A stretch of 64,000 nucleotides of DNA from Paracoccaceae bacterium (GCA_027013095.1 JALUYI010000042.1:1-64000); one strand, 5' to 3'. Shown: positions 1 through 9,427, counted from the first letter of the stretch. Notes: generated by a model not told the origin, from the letters alone. A program made the numbers and translations.

Positions 1-63
1 AACAATCTGTCGAGCGACATTCAGACCCAGCTGTCCGGCCAGAAAATCTCGACAACCTTCTAA
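1..63 (+). CDS. 3' end of an unidentified gene
   Basis: An open frame runs in from the left edge and stops at TAA (61-63), giving a 20-residue tail rich in Ser, Gln and Thr that ends in ISTTF. A hairpin follows within 20 bases, which supports this as a true gene end. The tail is too short to identify the protein. Confidence 0.5.
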   Translation, partial: NNLSSDIQTQLSGQKISTTF

Positions 64-79
64 GGTTTCAGGGATACTG

Positions 80-121
80 CCAAACGAGAGCCTCGCTTCT
101 GCGGGGCTCTCTGGCGTTTGG
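80..121. terminator. Hairpin between convergent genes
   Basis: CCAAAC (80-85) pairs with GTTTGG (116-121). Inside it an 11-bp arm (86-96) pairs with 101-111 around a TTCT loop, with one G-T wobble. It sits between the convergent ends of the unknown gene and dacB. There is no strong T-run on either strand, so it is either a weak bidirectional terminator or an RNA-stabilising 3' structure. Confidence 0.6.
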
Positions 122-160
122 GGGGTGCCTTATCGTCATTCGCATGGGTTGCGACTGTCG

Positions 161-1681
161 TCAGCCGTCATAGGCCCGGGCCCAACGCGCGAGCAGGTCC
201 TGCTGCAATTTCTTGGCTCGGTGATTCCATGCCCGCGCACCACGAGGCCGCTCTTTTTGGGATTTCGGAATTTTAGCCCGGCGCGGCAGGTCGGCGCAAA
301 AGATCGCAAAGACCAGTTTGCGCCCTTTGCGGGTTTTGGCATAGCCGGCAAGCGCCGAGACGAAATTCAGGGTTCCGGTCTTGGCCACCACCTGCACTGG
401 AGGGGAGCGCATCGGTCGTCCCCTCTTGTCGTGAAAGGGGATTTTCTTCATCAGGGGCCGCAGCGGACCGTCCCAGCCCTCGCGCAGCAAAAGGCTGACC
501 ATATCGCTGGCTGAAATCCGGTTCGCCGCCCCCAGACCCGAATGATCGACGAAATACGCGTGCTGCGTCCCTGTGGCCGTGTTGGCCCAGCGGGTCATCT
601 CGCGCGCCGAAGCCCGCAGACTGTCCGGCCGCCCGTTGCGCTTGGTGCTGGCCGTCAAACCGACGGTTTCGGCGGTCAGGTTGGTCGAGTATTTCAACAT
701 TCGCCGCAGCACCTCGCGTAGCTCGCGGCTCTGCCATGTGGCAATCACCTGCGTCTCAGGTTCCTTGGGAATGTGCAAAGCGACGCGGAAATCCGGCAAC
801 GCGATCCCGAAAGAGCGGGCAATCGTCTGAAACACCCCGGCCGCATAAATCGCCGGTTTGCGCACCGGTAGCCAGCGCCCGCCCCGGCGTCCCAACGCAC
901 GTCGGGCAACGGTCCAGTCCTCATGTCCGGGCGTCATATTCAGAGAAAACACCGGCATGTGCCGATCCACCACCCGGATGCTGGGCTGCTGCACGCGCGG
1001 GCGGAATTTCAGGGCGCGAGCGTCCATTGTCGTCTCATAGCCCCCCTTGCGGCGCGTCCATTCGAAAAACACCCGGTTGTAATTCAGGTTCAAACCCGAA
1101 ACCGAAGGGTTATAGCCCAGATAAACCGGCTGCCCCGGATCGATTGCCGGCGTATAAGGCAGCGCGCCCTGAACGACATAGGTTTGACCGCTGATCCCAA
1201 CCACACCCGCGGCCTTGATCTGGCGCACGAGATCCGCCAGCGCATCGCTGTCCAGCGTCGGGTCTCCGCCCCCCACCAGATAGAGGTCACCGTTGAGCGT
1301 CCCATCAACCAGCGGCCCCGTCGCCACCAGACGGGTGGTAAAGCGGAACTTGTCTCCCAATGTCTCCAGCCCGTAAAGCGTAGTCACAGTCTTGGTGACG
1401 CTCGCCGGAGGAAAGGTCAGAACCGGATTGTGGCTTTCCAGAATGTCGCCGCTATTGGCGTCCGCCACCACGAACCCCACCTTGCCGTCCAACCGCGCCC
1501 GGGCAATGATCTCAGAAACCGGGCGGGCGGTGGCCAGACGCAGTTTCAGGCTGCGGGGCTGCGGGCGGATCGAGTGCAGCGGAGCCCCGGCCATGACCAC
1601 CGAGGCAAAGCAGACCGCCAGCGCCGCCAAAATCAGCCGGCGGCCCGGATGTTGAAACCTACTGCTGCTTGCCATGGCCAT
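161..1681 (-). CDS. dacB: D-alanyl-D-alanine carboxypeptidase/endopeptidase (PBP4 type)
   Basis: Periplasmic class C penicillin-binding protein that trims stem peptides and cleaves cross-links in peptidoglycan. A hydrophobic segment at residues 14-32 looks like a signal peptide. The three active-site motifs are visible: SVTK at 94-97 with the nucleophilic Ser94, S381-G-L (degenerate SxN, in a SGLGAANRIS context), and KTG at 434-436. The large insert between motifs one and two is normal for PBP4. Length 506 aa is close to the family (about 480). It is last in the leftward run yhhQ-queF-nadD-dacB. A start two codons downstream (ATG at 1675) is equally possible because neither has a clear ribosome site. 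Confidence 0.93.
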   Translation of the reverse strand: MAMASSSRFQHPGRRLILAALAVCFASVVMAGAPLHSIRPQPRSLKLRLATARPVSEIIARARLDGKVGFVVADANSGDILESHNPVLTFPPASVTKTVTTLYGLETLGDKFRFTTRLVATGPLVDGTLNGDLYLVGGGDPTLDSDALADLVRQIKAAGVVGISGQTYVVQGALPYTPAIDPGQPVYLGYNPSVSGLNLNYNRVFFEWTRRKGGYETTMDARALKFRPRVQQPSIRVVDRHMPVFSLNMTPGHEDWTVARRALGRRGGRWLPVRKPAIYAAGVFQTIARSFGIALPDFRVALHIPKEPETQVIATWQSRELREVLRRMLKYSTNLTAETVGLTASTKRNGRPDSLRASAREMTRWANTATGTQHAYFVDHSGLGAANRISASDMVSLLLREGWDGPLRPLMKKIPFHDKRGRPMRSPPVQVVAKTGTLNFVSALAGYAKTRKGRKLVFAIFCADLPRRAKIPKSQKERPRGARAWNHRAKKLQQDLLARWARAYDG

Positions 1682-1741
1682 TCACGATCATGCCTGCATG
1701 TCTTTTCCATAAAAAGGGCGCGGCCCCTGAATCCGAACCGA

Positions 1742-2347
1742 TCACAAGGCCCATTCGCCTCTGCTTCGGATCGCGCTTGAGGACAGGCCGACCGTCGGCC
1801 CCGACACAAGACACCAGCAAGGCGGCGGGCACAACGGTAAAATTGGCGAAAACCCCGCAGGCAGGCGGGCCTGATCAAAAATTTGCGCCGCAGGCGATAA
1901 CCCCGCGGCCAGCATATGGCCCGGACGCGCCAGAATGCCGACGGGAATGCGGCCAAGGATGCCGCGCCAGTCCTGCCACAAGTGAAACGTGGCCAGATTG
2001 TCAGCCCCCATCAGCCAGACAAACCGCACCCCCGGGTACAGCCTCTGCGTATGATTCAGGGTTTGGGCGGTCAAGCGCGTGCCCAGTCGCCGCTCAAGAT
2101 CGCTGACGACGATCCGCGGATCATCGGCCAAGGCACGACCGGCGGCAATCCGGCGATCCAGCCGCGCCGGCTCTTCGCGTTTCAGCGGATTCCCCGGCGA
2201 CACCAGCCACCAGACCTGATCGAGGTGGAAGCGCTTCAGTGCCTCCTTGCTGATATGGACATGTCCCCAATGCGGCGGATCAAACGATCCACCCAACAGG
2301 CCGATCCGCTGGCCTGCTTCGGCATAGGGAAAATTATGACGCATCAC
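1742..2347 (-). CDS. nadD: Nicotinate-nucleotide adenylyltransferase
   Basis: Transfers AMP from ATP to nicotinate mononucleotide, making deamido-NAD in NAD biosynthesis; cytoplasmic. The nucleotidyltransferase signature GGSFDPPHWGH lies at about residues 19-29, followed by the family features SPGNPLK and a WLMGADN segment. Length 201 aa is typical. GTG at 2347 is taken as the start because AAGGAG lies 10 bases upstream; ATG at 2344 is the alternative. It follows queF by 93 bases. The spacer and the queF 3' end contain three close copies of TATCCGC. Confidence 0.93.
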   Translation of the reverse strand: MMRHNFPYAEAGQRIGLLGGSFDPPHWGHVHISKEALKRFHLDQVWWLVSPGNPLKREEPARLDRRIAAGRALADDPRIVVSDLERRLGTRLTAQTLNHTQRLYPGVRFVWLMGADNLATFHLWQDWRGILGRIPVGILARPGHMLAAGLSPAAQIFDQARLPAGFSPILPLCPPPCWCLVSGPTVGLSSSAIRSRGEWAL

Positions 2348-2440
2348 GCTCGTTTGGCTCCTTCGGGCACAGGGGGCATGGTCCCAGCTTGGCCCAAGCC
2401 CCGTCTGGCCTCAATGCCTATATCCGCGCCTTTATCCGCT

Positions 2441-2905
2441 TTATCCGCGCCCGCGATAGCCCGGCACACCTTGATCCGGCAGCCACAGCCCCTCTGGCGG
2501 CGCACCGGTCTGCCAGAACACATCGATGGGGATGCCTCCGCGCGGATACCAGTAGCCGCCGATCCGCAGCCACCTCGGGGACAGCTCGTCCACCAAGCGG
2601 CGGGCGATTGAAACCGTACAATCCTCATGAAAGGCCCCATGGTTGCGAAACGAGGTCAGGTACAGTTTCAGGGATTTTGACTCAACCATCCACTTATCCG
2701 GCACGTAATCCAGCACCAGATGTGCAAAATCCGGTTGACCCGTCACCGGGCAGACCGAGGTAAACTCGGGAATGGTAAAGCGCACCAGAAAATCAACGTC
2801 CTGATGGGGGCTGGTGACACGCTCCAGAACCGCGAGGTCCGGCGATGCAGGCGCTTCGCTGGCCTGCCCCAGTTGCGAAAGGCCCAGTTCTTTTGCCCCG
2901 CTCAT
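2441..2905 (-). CDS. queF: NADPH-dependent 7-cyano-7-deazaguanine (preQ0) reductase
   Basis: Reduces the nitrile of preQ0 to the amine preQ1, the base inserted into tRNA on the way to queuosine. This is the short unimodular form (154 aa). The nucleophilic cysteine is Cys52 in [11 protein letters not shown], with Asp59 just after it, and the ESKSLK and FHE segments of the T-fold follow. The start ATG overlaps the stop of the upstream transporter gene as ATGA (2902-2905), so the two are co-translated. Tgt and QueA, the next enzymes, are encoded elsewhere in this window. Confidence 0.95.
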   Translation of the reverse strand: MSGAKELGLSQLGQASEAPASPDLAVLERVTSPHQDVDFLVRFTIPEFTSVCPVTGQPDFAHLVLDYVPDKWMVESKSLKLYLTSFRNHGAFHEDCTVSIARRLVDELSPRWLRIGGYWYPRGGIPIDVFWQTGAPPEGLWLPDQGVPGYRGRG

Positions 2906-3471
2906 GCCGGCACCAGACCAAGTCGTTCATCACGTCGGCGCAGCCACGCAATCACCGGGATCGACAGCAGCACCATCCAGCCTTTTCCGATTACCTGCCC
3001 GCCAAGATAATCCAGACTGCCAAAGGCCAGTTGCAAGAACACCAGACTGTCAAACAGCAGGCCGACAAACCCCGAGGCCACCACCGCCAGAACCAGACGC
3101 CGCCGCTGCAAAGGCGTGTAAACCGCCAGATCGGTAAATTCCGAAATCAGAAAGGCCGCAACCGAGGCCACAACCAGAGCCGGTGGCGCAATCAGCCAGC
3201 TCAGCGCGCCGCCCAGCAGGATCGCGACGATCGACCAGACCAACCCCAGCCGCCGCTGCACAAGATCGCGCAGAACCAGCGCCAGCCCCACCATGACAAC
3301 CCCGCTAGGGGCCATGATCCCCGGGGCCACCGGGATCAGGCAGGGCGAGTGGGGCGGGCAAGCCGTTCCCACATGCCCCAGCATCCAGTTTGCCACCGGA
3401 ATCGATAAAATATAACTCAAAAGATAAAACACGCCCTCGACTTGCCGGCGCCTGTTCATTGAAGCGGTCAT
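2902..3471 (-). CDS. yhhQ: Queuosine precursor transporter (VUT/YhhQ family)
   Basis: Inner-membrane protein of the YhhQ (DUF165/VUT) family, which imports queuosine precursors such as preQ0 or preQ1. About six hydrophobic helices are visible, and the conserved segments [21 protein letters not shown] and [12 protein letters not shown] are present. I place the start at ATG 3471 (189 aa) because GGAGAGGAAA lies directly upstream; the frame stays open to 3579 but lacks a ribosome site there. Its stop overlaps the queF start by four bases, tying uptake to reduction. Confidence 0.88.
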   Translation of the reverse strand: MTASMNRRRQVEGVFYLLSYILSIPVANWMLGHVGTACPPHSPCLIPVAPGIMAPSGVVMVGLALVLRDLVQRRLGLVWSIVAILLGGALSWLIAPPALVVASVAAFLISEFTDLAVYTPLQRRRLVLAVVASGFVGLLFDSLVFLQLAFGSLDYLGGQVIGKGWMVLLSIPVIAWLRRRDERLGLVPA

Positions 3472-3522
3472 TTTCCTCTCCACAAATTTCGCCTTCAGGC
3501 CTGTTACCTGCGCGCGCTCCGC

Positions 3523-3551
3523 CCCTAACGCAGAGACCCCTTGATTGTCAA
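3523..3551 (-). promoter_or_regulatory. Candidate promoter of yhhQ-queF
   Basis: On the minus strand a perfect TTGACA (3551-3546) is followed after 17-18 bases by a weak GTTAGG/TTAGGG -10. It lies about 55-80 bases before the yhhQ start, just downstream of the dispersed motif at 3566-3588. The strong -35 is seen directly; promoter function is inferred. Confidence 0.4.
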
Positions 3552-3565
3552 TCCGCCGCCGCCAA

Positions 3566-3588
3566 GGTCTTTTTTGCAAAAATACTCA
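3566..3588 (-). repeat. Dispersed TTTTTTGC/GAGTATTT motif, copy 1
   Basis: On the plus strand the core reads TTTTTTGCAAAAATACTC. The same core occurs at 32362-32393 and 53030-53060, with a degenerate copy at 57041-57060, always in this orientation. Here it lies upstream of yhhQ in the divergent gap with ettA. Confidence 0.7.
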
Positions 3589-3746
3589 CTGACCCGACCT
3601 GTCCGAACCCGCGGATCCTCTACTGAGGGTCCCCATCGGACTCGCACATCCCCGGCGATACGGCCGCCAAGACGCATCACCCGCCATTGCGCTTTGGCGT
3701 AGCATTGAATAAAGCATCCTGAAACAGCAACAGGGACCCCTGCATC

Positions 3747-5402
3747 ATGGCTTCTTACCAATATGTCTATCATATGAACGGCGTCTCCAAGACCTATCCC
3801 GGTGGCAAGAAATGTTTTGAAAACATCCACCTTTCCTTTCTTCCGGGCGTCAAGATCGGTGTGGTTGGGGTCAACGGCGCTGGCAAATCCACCCTGATGA
3901 AGATCATGGCCGGGCTGGACCGTGACTTTACCGGCGAAGCCTGGGCCGCCGAGGGCGCGCGGGTGGGCTATCTCCCGCAGGAGCCGCAGCTTGACGAGAC
4001 TCTGAGCGTGCGCGAAAACGTCATGCTGGGGGTTGCGGCCAAAAAGGCAATCCTTGAGCGCTACAACGAATTGGCGATGAATTACTCGGAGGAAACCGCC
4101 GACGAGATGGCGCAACTGCAGGACCAGATCGACGCCGACGATCTTTGGAACCTCGACGCCACCATCGACATCGCGATGGAGGCCCTGCGCTGCCCGCCCG
4201 ATGATGCCGACGTCAAGACCCTGTCCGGGGGCGAACGTCGGCGCGTCGCGCTCTGTCGTCTGCTGCTTGAGGCGCCCGAGATGCTGCTGTTGGACGAGCC
4301 GACAAACCACCTTGACGCCGAAACCATCGCGTGGCTGCAAAAACACCTGATCGACTATGCGGGCACCTGCCTGATCGTCACCCACGACCGCTATTTTCTA
4401 GACGACATCACCAGCTGGATTCTGGAGCTCGACCGGGGCCGTGGCATCCCCTATGAGGGGAATTATTCAAGCTGGCTGGAGCAAAAGGCCAAGCGTCTGG
4501 CGCAGGAAGCCCGCGAAGACAAGTCCAAGCAGAAAACGCTTGAGCGTGAGCTTGAATGGATGCGTCAGGGGGCCAAGGCGCGTCAGGCCAAACAAAAGGC
4601 GCGCATCAACGCCTATAATGATCTCGCCAACCAATCGGAGCGCGAGAAACTGGGACGCGCCCAGATCGTTATCCCCAACGGGCCGCGCCTTGGCGGCAAG
4701 GTAATCGAAATCACCGACCTGAAAAAAGGCTTTGGCGACAATCTGTTGATCGACGGGTTGACGTTTTCTTTGCCCCCCGGCGGGATCGTCGGCGTGATCG
4801 GCCCGAACGGCGCCGGCAAATCGACGTTTTTCCGCATGTTGACCGGGCAGGAAACGCCGGATCAGGGCTCCATCGACTTTGGCGACACCGTCAAGCTAAG
4901 CTATGTCGACCAGTCGCGCGACTCGCTGAGTGGCGAAAAAACCGTGTGGGAGGAAATCTCCGACGGTCTGGACATCATCAAGCTCGGGGATGCCGAGGTC
5001 AACAGCCGCGCCTATTGCGGGGCATTCAATTTCAAGGGCGGAGACCAGCAGAAAAAGGTGTCCCTGCTGTCAGGAGGTGAGCGCAACCGCGTGCATCTGG
5101 CCAAACTTCTGCGCGAAGGCGGTAACGTATTGTTGCTGGACGAACCGACCAACGACCTTGACGTCGAAACCCTCCGCGCGCTTGAGGATGCGCTGGTGGA
5201 TTTCGCCGGTTGTGCCGTTGTCATCAGCCACGACCGCTTTTTTCTGGACCGGATATGCACCCATATTCTGGCTTTTGAAGGCGACAGCCATGTCGAGTGG
5301 TTCGAGGGTAATTTCGAGGATTATGAAGCGGATAAGCTGCGCCGCCTCGGGGCCGATGCGCTGGAACCCAAGCGGGTCAAATACAAGAAATTTACCCGAT
5401 AG
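3747..5402 (+). CDS. ettA: Energy-dependent translational throttle protein (ABC-F ATPase)
   Basis: Soluble ABC-F ATPase that binds the ribosomal E site and gates the first elongation step according to ATP/ADP ratio. Two complete ABC domains are present. The first has a Walker A at 41-49 (GVNGAGKST), LSGGERRRVALCR and LLLDEPTNHLD; the second has a Walker A at 352-360 (GPNGAGKST), LSGGERNRVHLAKLL and LLLDEPTNDLD. Between them is a lysine/glutamate-rich linker helix (about 245-310). The length of 551 aa and the N-terminus MASYQYVYHMNGVSK match EttA rather than the related Uup or YheS. Convergent with the membrane-protein gene, 24 bases away. Confidence 0.96.
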   Translation: MASYQYVYHMNGVSKTYPGGKKCFENIHLSFLPGVKIGVVGVNGAGKSTLMKIMAGLDRDFTGEAWAAEGARVGYLPQEPQLDETLSVRENVMLGVAAKKAILERYNELAMNYSEETADEMAQLQDQIDADDLWNLDATIDIAMEALRCPPDDADVKTLSGGERRRVALCRLLLEAPEMLLLDEPTNHLDAETIAWLQKHLIDYAGTCLIVTHDRYFLDDITSWILELDRGRGIPYEGNYSSWLEQKAKRLAQEAREDKSKQKTLERELEWMRQGAKARQAKQKARINAYNDLANQSEREKLGRAQIVIPNGPRLGGKVIEITDLKKGFGDNLLIDGLTFSLPPGGIVGVIGPNGAGKSTFFRMLTGQETPDQGSIDFGDTVKLSYVDQSRDSLSGEKTVWEEISDGLDIIKLGDAEVNSRAYCGAFNFKGGDQQKKVSLLSGGERNRVHLAKLLREGGNVLLLDEPTNDLDVETLRALEDALVDFAGCAVVISHDRFFLDRICTHILAFEGDSHVEWFEGNFEDYEADKLRRLGADALEPKRVKYKKFTR

Positions 5403-5426
5403 GCACACGACCCCCGAACGCCCGTC

Positions 5427-7052
5427 TCAGTCCGGCAACCGGCGCAACAGGATGAACAGATCGTTGCGCATCACCTCGCGCAGGTTGATTTGGCCCGCGC
5501 GCTGCCGGATTTCCTGCAGCACCAGCGAACGCGCCCGCGGCGTCACCGGGCAAAGCGGCACCAGAACGTAATCGGCGCGATCCATCCCCGCGTTGCCGCC
5601 GTAGTACCACGGTGCCCCACCTTTCAGGGGCGCGGTCGAGCCGAACAGCCAGAGGTTCGAGAACGTGTCCGCTGTGAACACCGTTTTTCCCTTGATGCCA
5701 TCCACCGTCTCGAGGTCTCGAGCCATCTGATGCAAAACACCAACCAGCCCCATCGCCAGCCGGCATTTGTTGAGAGGCTGGCCAAACAGAACATCGGTGT
5801 TGCGATCAGTTGACTTCGCCACCAGCGCCGCCAGCTTTGGGTCACTGAGGGGAAAGGCTTCGCGCCGCGCCGGGGCATACATACGCGACGCCTTCATTGC
5901 GATATCGCTGTTCTTGTGGCCCGGCAGCACCTGAAAAAAGCCTTGGCGCGACAGGCGCGCATGACGGATATCGGCAAACGTCAGATTAAAAACGCTGGGC
6001 AGGATCAACGCTCCGGAAACAGCCGCCACAACCCCCATCGCGCGCCCGACATTCCAGCCAAAACCGTTGTTGATCCGCCGATCCGGACGTAGTGCAAGCA
6101 TCAGGATCATAACCAGAAACAGCCATTTCGGATCGTTTCCCCAATTCTGATAGGTCACGTAAACAAAGGCCGGCGCAAGCACCAGCAAAAGGATCCCTTC
6201 AACCCCATGGCCCGCCTGTCGCAGCAGGACGACGGCGGCAATTAGCACCAGATTGGCAGTCAGAAAAGTCGGCCCGATCAACAGCACCGCCAGCGTGGCA
6301 CTGGGCTGTGGCCGGATCCCGGATGCGCTGACAAGGCGGAGATCGCCAATATAGGCCAGCCAGTAATCCACCCCGCCAAGTGCCGTCATCACCGCTACCG
6401 CCACGGCGCCGACCAGAAACGCCACCGTCAAGCTGCGCCATTTTGCCCGCAGGATCAGGGCCAGCAGGACGGCGGGCATAAAGGCGACAAAAAAGGTGAT
6501 CTTTGACAGCGCCAGAAACGACAGCGCCAGCCCGACAACCAGACCATCGGCGGTGTCGTTCTCACGCGTCGGTAAAACCATGATCAGGATCACCAGCAGC
6601 GATGCCGCTGCCCAGGCCCAGCGGTTGTAATACATCGAGATCGAACTGACCTCGTCCTTGCCCCCATAGACCAGCGCCGTGCAGAGGATGATCACGAACG
6701 CCCCGAACAGCAGCGCGCTGGCTGTGGACAGGCGTGAATAGCCGACCCACCAGATTGCCGGCACCATGATGAGCGCCACCAGAACCATCCCGCCCGTGAT
6801 CGCATGTCCGACCCCAATCCCCAACGAGACCAGCCATGAAATCGGTGCAAAAGCCAGAATCCCGATCGGCGTGGTAAAATCCAGATGTGGCCACTCACCT
6901 GCGCCCATGCGCAGGATGATCTGGAGCAAATGCAACGCATCGCCCTCATGCTGATCGATCAGCAAAACGCCCTTTCCCAGCAACAGCGCCGCCTGAACGA
7001 TCAGAACGAAGATCAAGAATGCCAGATAACCTCCGGCTGAAGGCCTGCCCAT
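5427..7052 (-). CDS. Polytopic membrane protein of unknown function
   Basis: 541 aa with about 10-12 hydrophobic helices over residues 10-400, then a soluble C-terminal domain of about 140 residues ending in LREVMRNDLFILLRRLPD. The overall plan resembles membrane glycosyltransferase-like proteins (GT-C: many helices plus a C-terminal soluble domain). I cannot point to a defining catalytic motif, so that is only a suggestion. Acidic residues in the first loop (DQHEGDALH, DFTTPIG) fit the GT-C idea. The start has AGGGGG about six bases upstream. It is divergent from the AAA ATPase gene across 142 bases. Confidence 0.75.
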   Translation of the reverse strand: MGRPSAGGYLAFLIFVLIVQAALLLGKGVLLIDQHEGDALHLLQIILRMGAGEWPHLDFTTPIGILAFAPISWLVSLGIGVGHAITGGMVLVALIMVPAIWWVGYSRLSTASALLFGAFVIILCTALVYGGKDEVSSISMYYNRWAWAAASLLVILIMVLPTRENDTADGLVVGLALSFLALSKITFFVAFMPAVLLALILRAKWRSLTVAFLVGAVAVAVMTALGGVDYWLAYIGDLRLVSASGIRPQPSATLAVLLIGPTFLTANLVLIAAVVLLRQAGHGVEGILLLVLAPAFVYVTYQNWGNDPKWLFLVMILMLALRPDRRINNGFGWNVGRAMGVVAAVSGALILPSVFNLTFADIRHARLSRQGFFQVLPGHKNSDIAMKASRMYAPARREAFPLSDPKLAALVAKSTDRNTDVLFGQPLNKCRLAMGLVGVLHQMARDLETVDGIKGKTVFTADTFSNLWLFGSTAPLKGGAPWYYGGNAGMDRADYVLVPLCPVTPRARSLVLQEIRQRAGQINLREVMRNDLFILLRRLPD

Positions 7053-7194
7053 GTCTGCCCCCTGTTTTGTTTCGCGCGATGCTACAATGCCTGACGCACA
7101 GATGCAAAACTGTCTTTAATTTTTGTTGTTGAATTTGTGCCATATGCTTAGGGTCTGGACTGACATTCAGCAGGCGAGAACAACCGAGGCATCC

Positions 7195-8493
7195 ATGAAC
7201 ATGCAGGCAATCGACGTCAAGGCCCCTCCGCAACCCACCAGCCTGCAGGACACCGGCCTGCCGCTGGTCATGTTACGGGATATTTTCCTCAAAACCGTGT
7301 TTCGACGCAACCTGTTCACCGTATCCGCCATTGCCGAGGCCATCTGCCTGCCCATCGGCCTGACTCAGGATCTGATCGAGCTGGCGCGCGAACAAAAGCT
7401 GCTGGAAGCGATGGGAAACCGCGAGGCACACGGGGCCAGTGAAATGGTTTACGAGCTGTCGGACAGTGGCAAGTCGCGCGCCCTCGATGCCCTGAAACAA
7501 TCGGAATATTATGGCCCGGTGCCGGTGCCGCTGGAGGCCTACAAGACCCAGACCGAACGGCAAGCGGTGCGAAATATTGCCATTTCAAAACAGAAACTGA
7601 CCGAGTCTATGTCTCATCTGATCCTGCCGGACGGCCTGCTGGATGAGTTGGGGCCAGCCATCAACTCGGGCAAGTCGATCCTGATGTACGGGCCTCCCGG
7701 AAACGGGAAATCCTCGATCTCGAACGGCATTCGCGACGCGCTTGGCGACCGCATCTATGTGCCGCTGGCCATCGAATACATGGGACAGGTGATCACGGTC
7801 TATGATCCAATCGTGCATGACAAGGTCGAGGCCAGCCCCAATGACACGCTGTCTCTTAGGCGCAGCGGCAGCCGCTTTGATGCCCGCTATGTCCGCTGCC
7901 GCCGTCCCACGGTCATCACCGGGGGCGAACTGACGCTGGACATGCTGGACCTGAAATACAACGCCGTCTCGCGCACCTATCAGGCGTCGCTGCAGTTGAA
8001 ATCCACTGGTGGCGTGTTCATCGTTGACGATCTCGGACGGCAGGCCGAGCCCCCGCAGGCGTTGATCAACCGCTGGATCGTGCCTATGGAAAGCGGCTAT
8101 GACATTCTGGCGCTGGAATCGGGCGAGAAATTTATCGTACCCTTTGATACGCTGGTGATTTTCTCGACAAACTACAAGCCCTCGGAAATGTTCGACGCGG
8201 CGGCCTTGCGACGTATTGCATACAAGATCAAGATCGACGGCCCTGATCAGGAAAACTTTTTGCAAATCTTCATGCGGGTCTGTCAGGCCAAACGCGTGCC
8301 CGTCGATGAACACGCAGTGGTGCATTTGCTGAAAAATCGCTACCCCGAGGTCAACCACGTCTATGCCAACTTTCATGGCCCGTTCCTGATCGACCAGATC
8401 CTGTCGATCTGCGCCTATGAAGAGATCCCGCCGCAAATGTCACCGGAACTGATTGACCGCGCCTGGGCCAACCTTTTCGTGGACGAGGCCTGA
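7195..8493 (+). CDS. AAA-type ATPase with N-terminal helical/winged-helix region
   Basis: 432 aa. Residues 1-140 are soluble and helix-rich with no motif I recognise; the sequence then gives a Walker A at 166-173 (GPPGNGKS), a Walker B-like stretch VFIVDDLGRQ, a sensor-like LVIFSTNYKPSEMFD and an arginine-containing ALRRIAYKI. This is a genuine P-loop ATPase of AAA type, but the substrate is unknown. ATG 7195 is preferred over upstream TTG/ATG codons because GAGG lies five bases before it. Its stop TGA abuts the next gene's ATG (TGAATG), so the pair is probably co-translated. I do not recognise a named family. Confidence 0.8.
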   Translation: MNMQAIDVKAPPQPTSLQDTGLPLVMLRDIFLKTVFRRNLFTVSAIAEAICLPIGLTQDLIELAREQKLLEAMGNREAHGASEMVYELSDSGKSRALDALKQSEYYGPVPVPLEAYKTQTERQAVRNIAISKQKLTESMSHLILPDGLLDELGPAINSGKSILMYGPPGNGKSSISNGIRDALGDRIYVPLAIEYMGQVITVYDPIVHDKVEASPNDTLSLRRSGSRFDARYVRCRRPTVITGGELTLDMLDLKYNAVSRTYQASLQLKSTGGVFIVDDLGRQAEPPQALINRWIVPMESGYDILALESGEKFIVPFDTLVIFSTNYKPSEMFDAAALRRIAYKIKIDGPDQENFLQIFMRVCQAKRVPVDEHAVVHLLKNRYPEVNHVYANFHGPFLIDQILSICAYEEIPPQMSPELIDRAWANLFVDEA

Positions 8494-9357
8494 ATGGAGC
8501 TGCGCGGAATTGGTCTGGCCGGATGCGGTCGCATGGGCGCAGGGATGCTGCAGGCGCTGATCGCGGCGGGCTTTGACGCGGGCGGCTTTGATGTCCGGCC
8601 AAGGCACCAGTTTGGCCCGCTTGCGGAGCACATCGAAACCGACCCTCGGGCCTTTGCCGGCAACTTGCGAACGCTGCTGAGCGTGGTTCGGGACCGCGCA
8701 CAGACCGAAGAGGTTCTGTTTGGCGCGCAGAACTTTACCTCGATCGCCCCGAAGCTTGAGCGGATTATCATCTGCTCGACGCTGTCCCCGGCCTATGTGC
8801 GAGCCCTGCAAAGCCGGGTGCCGAAGGGGATCACGCTGATTGACGCCCCGATGTCCGGCGCCGAAATCGGAGCGCGCGAGCGCCGCCTGTCATTCATGCT
8901 AGGCGGAGACGCCGCTGATCTGGACGCGCTGATGCCTATTTTTCAGGCGATGGGCACCTCCTTTCACCGGATGGGCGGGTTTGGCAGCGGCATGGCCGCC
9001 AAGGTCCTGAACAACCTGCTGGCGGCCTCCAACACGGTCATGACGCGTCTGGTTCTGGAATGGGCGCGCGCAGGAAATCTGAATCCCAACCGCCTGCTGG
9101 ATCTGATCGCCGCCAGTTCCGGACAAAACTGGTTTGCCTCGGGCTTTAACGAAATCGAATTTTCCCGCGACGGCTTTGGCCCGGACAATACGATCGGGAT
9201 TCTTGAAAAGGACGTTCTGGCCGCCCTTGACGATGCACCAGAAGGAGCCGACACACGCCTGCCCCGCCTGCTGGTCGAGATGATCGGCACGCTGGCCCCG
9301 ATTGATTGGGACATCAGGTCAGGCGCAAAGCCGACTAACGGAACGGACCCCTTGTGA
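8494..9357 (+). CDS. NAD(P)-binding reductase of the 3-hydroxyisobutyrate dehydrogenase family
   Basis: 287 aa beta-hydroxyacid dehydrogenase fold. The N-terminal Rossmann motif is GLAGCGRMGAGM (residues 7-18), the substrate-binding motif is DAPMSGAEIGA (about 117-127), and the catalytic lysine is Lys170 in GSGMAAKVLNN. Members reduce or oxidise small hydroxyacids or semialdehydes; the substrate cannot be read from sequence. It directly abuts the AAA ATPase gene (TGAATG), an unusual partner for a metabolic dehydrogenase. Convergent with folD, 70 bases away. Confidence 0.87.
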   Translation: MELRGIGLAGCGRMGAGMLQALIAAGFDAGGFDVRPRHQFGPLAEHIETDPRAFAGNLRTLLSVVRDRAQTEEVLFGAQNFTSIAPKLERIIICSTLSPAYVRALQSRVPKGITLIDAPMSGAEIGARERRLSFMLGGDAADLDALMPIFQAMGTSFHRMGGFGSGMAAKVLNNLLAASNTVMTRLVLEWARAGNLNPNRLLDLIAASSGQNWFASGFNEIEFSRDGFGPDNTIGILEKDVLAALDDAPEGADTRLPRLLVEMIGTLAPIDWDIRSGAKPTNGTDPL

Positions 9358-9427
9358 AAATACGCTTTTCGCGCGCGCACAACCGGGCAGAGTATTGGCT
9401 GGCGATCTATCCCTGTCTTTAAACCCG

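Noticed and set aside
684-693. GAGTATTT inside dacB as another copy of the dispersed motif
   Set aside because: It is coding, lacks the TTTTTTGC half and is in the opposite orientation; chance match.
3472-3746. preQ1 riboswitch upstream of yhhQ-queF
   Set aside because: No preQ1-I or -II core sequence or pseudoknot could be recognised in the leader.
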